From an uncultured Clostridia bacterium (GTDB lineage: Bacteria > Bacillota > Clostridia > Monoglobales > Monoglobaceae): 63,095 nucleotides of DNA. The position numbers and the translations under genes were made by a program. The DNA is taken from positions 1 to 63,095 of the forward strand of contig CANQQJ010000018.1 of NCBI GenBank assembly GCA_947625905.1, written 5' to 3'. Of this stretch, positions 59,860 to 63,095 are shown in pieces (position 1 is the first letter of the stretch; each line of letters opens with the position of its first letter). The notes under the pieces were generated by a model that was not told where the DNA came from, did not search any database, and saw nothing but the letters and a program-made list of their open reading frames with translations.

Positions 59860-61233
59860 ATGTATAACTTTACGATCGAGCTTGATCAAACCGGCAAAAA
59901 GCCGCTCTATATGCAAATATACGAGCACATAGCCGACGAGATCCGAAACGGGCGTCTCGAGGAAAACGAGCGCGTTCCGTCAAAAAAGGCGCTTTCGGCG
60001 CATTTGGGAGTCAGCGTGAACACGGTTGAGACCGCCTACGAGATACTCGCGCAGGAGGGGTACCTGCGGCCCGTGCCCAGAAGCGGATATTACGCGAGGC
60101 GCGTCATCGCTCCGCAGCTTATCTCTGCCCCGCCGTGCTTTGAGGAAAAACCGACGGAAAATTACGCGGCCGATTTCAGGACCGCGGGCGCGGACGTGAG
60201 CTCGTTTCCCTACTCGACCTGGATAAAGCTTTCCAAAGAGGTGATGTACCAAAATCCCGAGCTTTTAAATCACGGCGGCTTTAAGGGCGACATTGAGCTC
60301 AGAGACAGCATCGCCAAATATTTGAGGGAGTTCCGCGGCGTGCACTGCTCGGCGTCTCAAATCATAACGGGCGCGGGAATAGAATATCTCGTTATGCTGC
60401 TGTGCGGACTGTCGAGCGCCGAAAGGGTCTTTGCCATAGAGGACCCGGGCTACGGAAAAATTGATCTGATACTGAAAAACAGCGGACGAAAGGTCCGCTA
60501 TGTTCCGCTTGACGAAAAGGGAATATCCGTCGATGAGCTTGAAAGATCGGGCGCCGACACGGTGTACATAACGCCGTCGCACCAATTTCCGAGCGGCATT
60601 GTCATGCCGATAGACAGGCGCGAGGAACTGCTGCGCTGGGCGGACGAAAAGCCCGAACGCTACATTATAGAGGACGACATAAACTGTGAGTTCTGCTTTC
60701 TGAAGCGTCCCCACACGGCGGTGCAGGGCATATACGGAAGCGAGAAGGTCATCTACCTCAACACGTTTTCAAGAGTGCTGGCGCCGTCGGTCAGGATTGC
60801 GTACATGGTGCTGCCGCCGCTCCTCCTCCGCCTCTTTGAGAAAAAATTCAGCCGCTACGCCTCCACGGTGCCGCGGTTTGAGCAGCGCACGCTGGCACGT
60901 TTCATATCTGAGAATTATCTTTCGCGGCACCTAAACCGCGTGAAAAACATTTACAGAAAACGCCGCGATATGCTGATCGAGGCGGCCTTGTCGCCAAATT
61001 ATCCCATAGAGGTCAGCGGCGAAAAGGCGGGCCTGCATCTTGTGTTAAGATCACCGCACGCCTCCGAAATTTTAAAAAAAGCCGCCGAAAACAACATAAA
61101 ACTGTACAGCCTTGACGACTATTATTTCGCGCCGCGGACGGAGCCTTCAAACGCCATAGTGGCGGGCTACGCCGGAACCACCCCCGAGGACATAACCCTC
61201 CTAAAATCCCGCGTCCTCTGCGGCAGCGCGTAA
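59860..61233 (+). CDS. PdxR-like MocR regulator (PLP lysine replaced)
   Basis: A 457-residue GntR-aminotransferase fusion, divergent from pdxST. The winged helix covers about 15-80 (VPSKKALSAHLGVSVNTVETAYEILAQEG, in part). The aminotransferase-like domain covers about 110-450 (AGIEYLVML, IEDPGYGKI, SHQFPSGIVMP, IIEDDINCEF). The Schiff-base Lys is Arg in NTFSRVLAPSVRIAY. By position it is the vitamin B6 synthesis regulator, but non-covalent PLP binding or another signal must be assumed. It is similar over its full length to the regulator at 55718. Confidence 0.85.
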   Translation: MYNFTIELDQTGKKPLYMQIYEHIADEIRNGRLEENERVPSKKALSAHLGVSVNTVETAYEILAQEGYLRPVPRSGYYARRVIAPQLISAPPCFEEKPTENYAADFRTAGADVSSFPYSTWIKLSKEVMYQNPELLNHGGFKGDIELRDSIAKYLREFRGVHCSASQIITGAGIEYLVMLLCGLSSAERVFAIEDPGYGKIDLILKNSGRKVRYVPLDEKGISVDELERSGADTVYITPSHQFPSGIVMPIDRREELLRWADEKPERYIIEDDINCEFCFLKRPHTAVQGIYGSEKVIYLNTFSRVLAPSVRIAYMVLPPLLLRLFEKKFSRYASTVPRFEQRTLARFISENYLSRHLNRVKNIYRKRRDMLIEAALSPNYPIEVSGEKAGLHLVLRSPHASEILKKAAENNIKLYSLDDYYFAPRTEPSNAIVAGYAGTTPEDITLLKSRVLCGSA

Positions 61234-61236
61234 TTT

Positions 61237-61265
61237 AAAAAGGCGCCGCGCGGCGCCTTTATTTT
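61237..61265. terminator. bidirectional terminator
   Basis: Near-perfect palindrome AAAGGCGCCGCGCGGCGCCTTT at 61239-61260 between converging genes. It supplies the end of both, and the minus-strand gene stop lies in its right flank. Confidence 0.85.
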
Positions 61266-62623
61266 ATGTATTTTTCGCTCATATCCTCAAGTATTTTTAT
61301 GCTGTCCGCTTCGGATATTGTATAATTATCCCAAACATACGGCATAAAATCGTTCATCACGTCAAATATCGCTTTGTTTTTAAGGTTAATGACAAATCCG
61401 TCCATGTAGCCCGTGTCCGAAACATAGCTGTAGAGCATGGTGTCTATTCCGTAAACGAACGGGTACCTCAGCGGCTCCTTTGTGAAGCGGAAGCATATCT
61501 TCTCCGGCGTCTCCTTGGCATATTGGATAAGAATGTCAAAAAATTTTCTAAGCTGGGCGGGCGTCATGGGATTAAAATGCTCGGCGTGGTCGAACGACAG
61601 GCCCGTCCGCATCATGCGCTTTATAGACATGTGATCAAACAAAAATCGTTTCTTTGCCGAGCTGTTTTTCAGAAAGCCCTTCTGACGCTCGATAAAAGCG
61701 TTTATGAGCTTTTGCACATAGGGATGGTCTTTGGGGAAGCCAAAATAGTTTATGTCCTTAAACATATCACACACTATATCATAAGGAAGGTTGCCGAAAC
61801 AGGGCGCGCCCTCGCTGTAATATGTTACGCTGCTGTCAAAAAGCGCGCTGTCGCTTACTATGTCGATATAATCCGTCACGCGGCTCCCGTGCTCTTTTAT
61901 TGGCGTGCAGGTCTCGTTGAATTTGTCTTTTTTGTAAATAATGTGTTCGTAGATCGCCTCGGATATCGGCGTTTTCAGATAAATATACTCATCCCTGAAA
62001 AGCTCGAGCTTAAAAGCGTAATGCTCCGAGCCGTTTTTGCACAAAACAAAAACGCCCCTAAAGCCGATATGCTGCGCGAGCAGAGGCGTGTAGTTTTTGT
62101 GCCGTTTTAAAACAAGCAGCGCGTTTATCTCATGACAGGTCATGGCTTGCTGCGAGAACTGCAGATAGTTGAAAACCTCGGTTTTTTCGGAATTGCCGAG
62201 AAAGCTGTCAATATCACCGATCAATCTGCTGTCGCTGATCCCCGACATAAAAACAACCGACTCGGTTTCGGCGGCGCGCTTGAGCACGTCCGAAAAACGC
62301 ATATGCTCTCCGTTTATCAAGAGGCCGAATCCCCCGACCGACGCGCCTCTGTATATACCGCTTAGTATATCGCGCGATTCGAGGGACCTGCGGCTGATCA
62401 TGCCTTTATTTAAAAACTCACCAATTTTTGCTTTCTCGGCATTCGAAAAAACTATCTTTTTATCAATTTGCTCGATCATCTCGCGCGTCGTTTGTGCGCT
62501 GTAGTAGTTCCCGAACAAACGGTACAAAACATTTCTGCTTTTCAGATCGAGCTCGCTTGAAAGCTGTGTTACACTTATGCCTCTTTGAGCGATAATTTGT
62601 CTCAAATACTCTCCGATCGTCAT
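61259..62623 (-). CDS. HTH-domain protein of unknown function
   Basis: A 454-residue soluble protein. Residues 1-45 look like a Cro/XRE-type helix-turn-helix (MTIGEYLRQIIAQRGISVTQ, ELDLKSRNVLYRLF). The remaining about 400 residues are of mixed alpha/beta character without a domain I recognise. They include FNYLQFSQQAMTCHEINAL and PYDIVCDMFKDINYFGF. No membrane segments are present. It may be a one-component regulator with a large sensor region. It has a promoter of its own and stands next to the tRNA genes. Confidence 0.55.
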   Translation of the reverse strand: MTIGEYLRQIIAQRGISVTQLSSELDLKSRNVLYRLFGNYYSAQTTREMIEQIDKKIVFSNAEKAKIGEFLNKGMISRRSLESRDILSGIYRGASVGGFGLLINGEHMRFSDVLKRAAETESVVFMSGISDSRLIGDIDSFLGNSEKTEVFNYLQFSQQAMTCHEINALLVLKRHKNYTPLLAQHIGFRGVFVLCKNGSEHYAFKLELFRDEYIYLKTPISEAIYEHIIYKKDKFNETCTPIKEHGSRVTDYIDIVSDSALFDSSVTYYSEGAPCFGNLPYDIVCDMFKDINYFGFPKDHPYVQKLINAFIERQKGFLKNSSAKKRFLFDHMSIKRMMRTGLSFDHAEHFNPMTPAQLRKFFDILIQYAKETPEKICFRFTKEPLRYPFVYGIDTMLYSYVSDTGYMDGFVINLKNKAIFDVMNDFMPYVWDNYTISEADSIKILEDMSEKYIK

Positions 62624-62660
62624 ATTTCAACAGCTCCGTAATTCTCGTATTTCCATAACA

Positions 62661-62689
62661 ATATAACATAAACGGCGTTTTGTTGTCAA
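62661..62689 (-). promoter_or_regulatory. promoter of the HTH protein gene
   Basis: TTGACA (complement of 62684-62689), a 17-base spacer and TTATAT (complement of 62661-62666). Confidence 0.75.
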
Positions 62690-62846
62690 TCCGCTGTCAC
62701 CATACATTACCTATGTGACACAAACTTTTTTTAAATAAAATCCGCCGATGTTATAAGGCGTCAAAAAAATCCGGCAAAACGCCGCGATGAATATTATTTT
62801 ATTTCCGCAAACTCAAAAAAATATAATAAAATTTTTAAAAAAAGTC

Positions 62847-62875
62847 TTGACAAACAGCCCAAGAATTGCTATACT
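62847..62875 (+). promoter_or_regulatory. promoter of the tRNA genes
   Basis: TTGACA at 62847-62852, a 17-base spacer and TATACT at 62870-62875, about 30 bases before tRNA-Gly. It is preceded by AT-rich sequence. Confidence 0.85.
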
Positions 62876-62905
62876 GTTAAAGTCGCAAATGCGGAGGAAA
62901 TATAT

Positions 62906-62979
62906 GCGGGTGTAGTTCAATGGTAGAATCTCAGCCTTCCAAGCTGATTGCGTGGGTTCGATTCCCATCACCCGCTCCA
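62906..62979 (+). tRNA. tRNA-Gly (anticodon TCC)
   Basis: A complete 74-base cloverleaf. The acceptor stem is GCGGGTG/CACCCGC and the D arm GTTCAATGGTAGAAT. The anticodon stem is TCAGC/GCTGA with loop CTTCCAA (anticodon at 62938-62940). The T arm is GTGGGTTCGATTCCCAT. CCA is encoded. Confidence 0.97.
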
Positions 62980-63027
62980 CTGTTATAACCGCATAACAGC
63001 CGGTTATAACTTTTATTATGCTGTCGT

Positions 63028-63095
<68 letters not shown>

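Overview
The window looks like chromosome of an uncultured anaerobic Firmicute (class Clostridia), probably from a gut or other plant-fibre-rich habitat. The reasons are four S-layer-homology (SLH) surface proteins, a cohesin/dockerin protein, GH95 and pectin-esterase plant-polysaccharide enzymes, NrdG (oxygen-sensitive ribonucleotide reductase activation), Rex, a SpoIIM-like protein, sigma-A promoters with 17-bp spacers and strong AGGAGG ribosome sites. GC content is moderate to high in genes and very low in intergenic promoters. No phage, insertion sequence, CRISPR array or rRNA was recognised.

Layout. 1-950: an unresolved left edge with a palindrome, an orphan minimal nucleotidyltransferase and a structured leader RNA. 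948-14526: surface and transport region. A minus-strand operon encodes a secreted alpha/alpha-toroid protein, a DUF4430 lipoprotein, EcfT and a fused EcfA-EcfA-S protein. A DUF5050/GtrA pair and a DtxR-type regulator follow. A cobalamin riboswitch then precedes a plus-strand SLH protein that joins a toroid and DUF4430 in one chain. 14585-21515: secreted proteins, two SLH proteins (one with cohesin and dockerin), and nrdG between them. 21580-29044: M18 aminopeptidase, lytic transglycosylase, coaE, polA, and an M42 peptidase paired with an M42 pseudo-peptidase. 29152-33021: SpoIIM-like protein, AraC regulator, radC, FHA protein and PP2C-like phosphatase. 33308-39652: acn-icd-rex-NTPase/Asp23-ogg-fba. 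39805-45532: pyrR-B-C-(repeat)-F-K-D. 45690-55513: a 2155-residue GH95+CE8 enzyme and a leaderless GH95 paralogue with a shared upstream element. 55718-63095: a MocR regulator, HdeD-like protein, GNAT, pdxST with a divergent MocR/PdxR-like regulator, an HTH protein of unknown role, and tRNA-Gly and tRNA-Arg.

The most exciting system is the cobalamin-capture locus at 3843-14526. Human intrinsic factor and transcobalamin consist of an alpha/alpha toroid plus a C-terminal domain of the DUF4430 family. Here the same two folds occur as one SLH-anchored protein behind a cobalamin riboswitch, and again as two separate exported proteins in an operon with an ECF vitamin transporter. I infer a bacterial intrinsic-factor-like surface system that captures corrinoids and hands them to an ECF transporter. 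The fold assignments are read by eye and need structural checks.

A second theme is dispersed intergenic repeats. An ATTAG/GAATAG-rich string and palindromic elements with a variable but always self-complementary middle hairpin lie at about 3780, 8978, 22995, 42430 and 52170. Intact-looking paralogues that have lost catalytic residues also recur: the M42 pseudo-peptidase and two MocR regulators with arginine where the PLP lysine should be.
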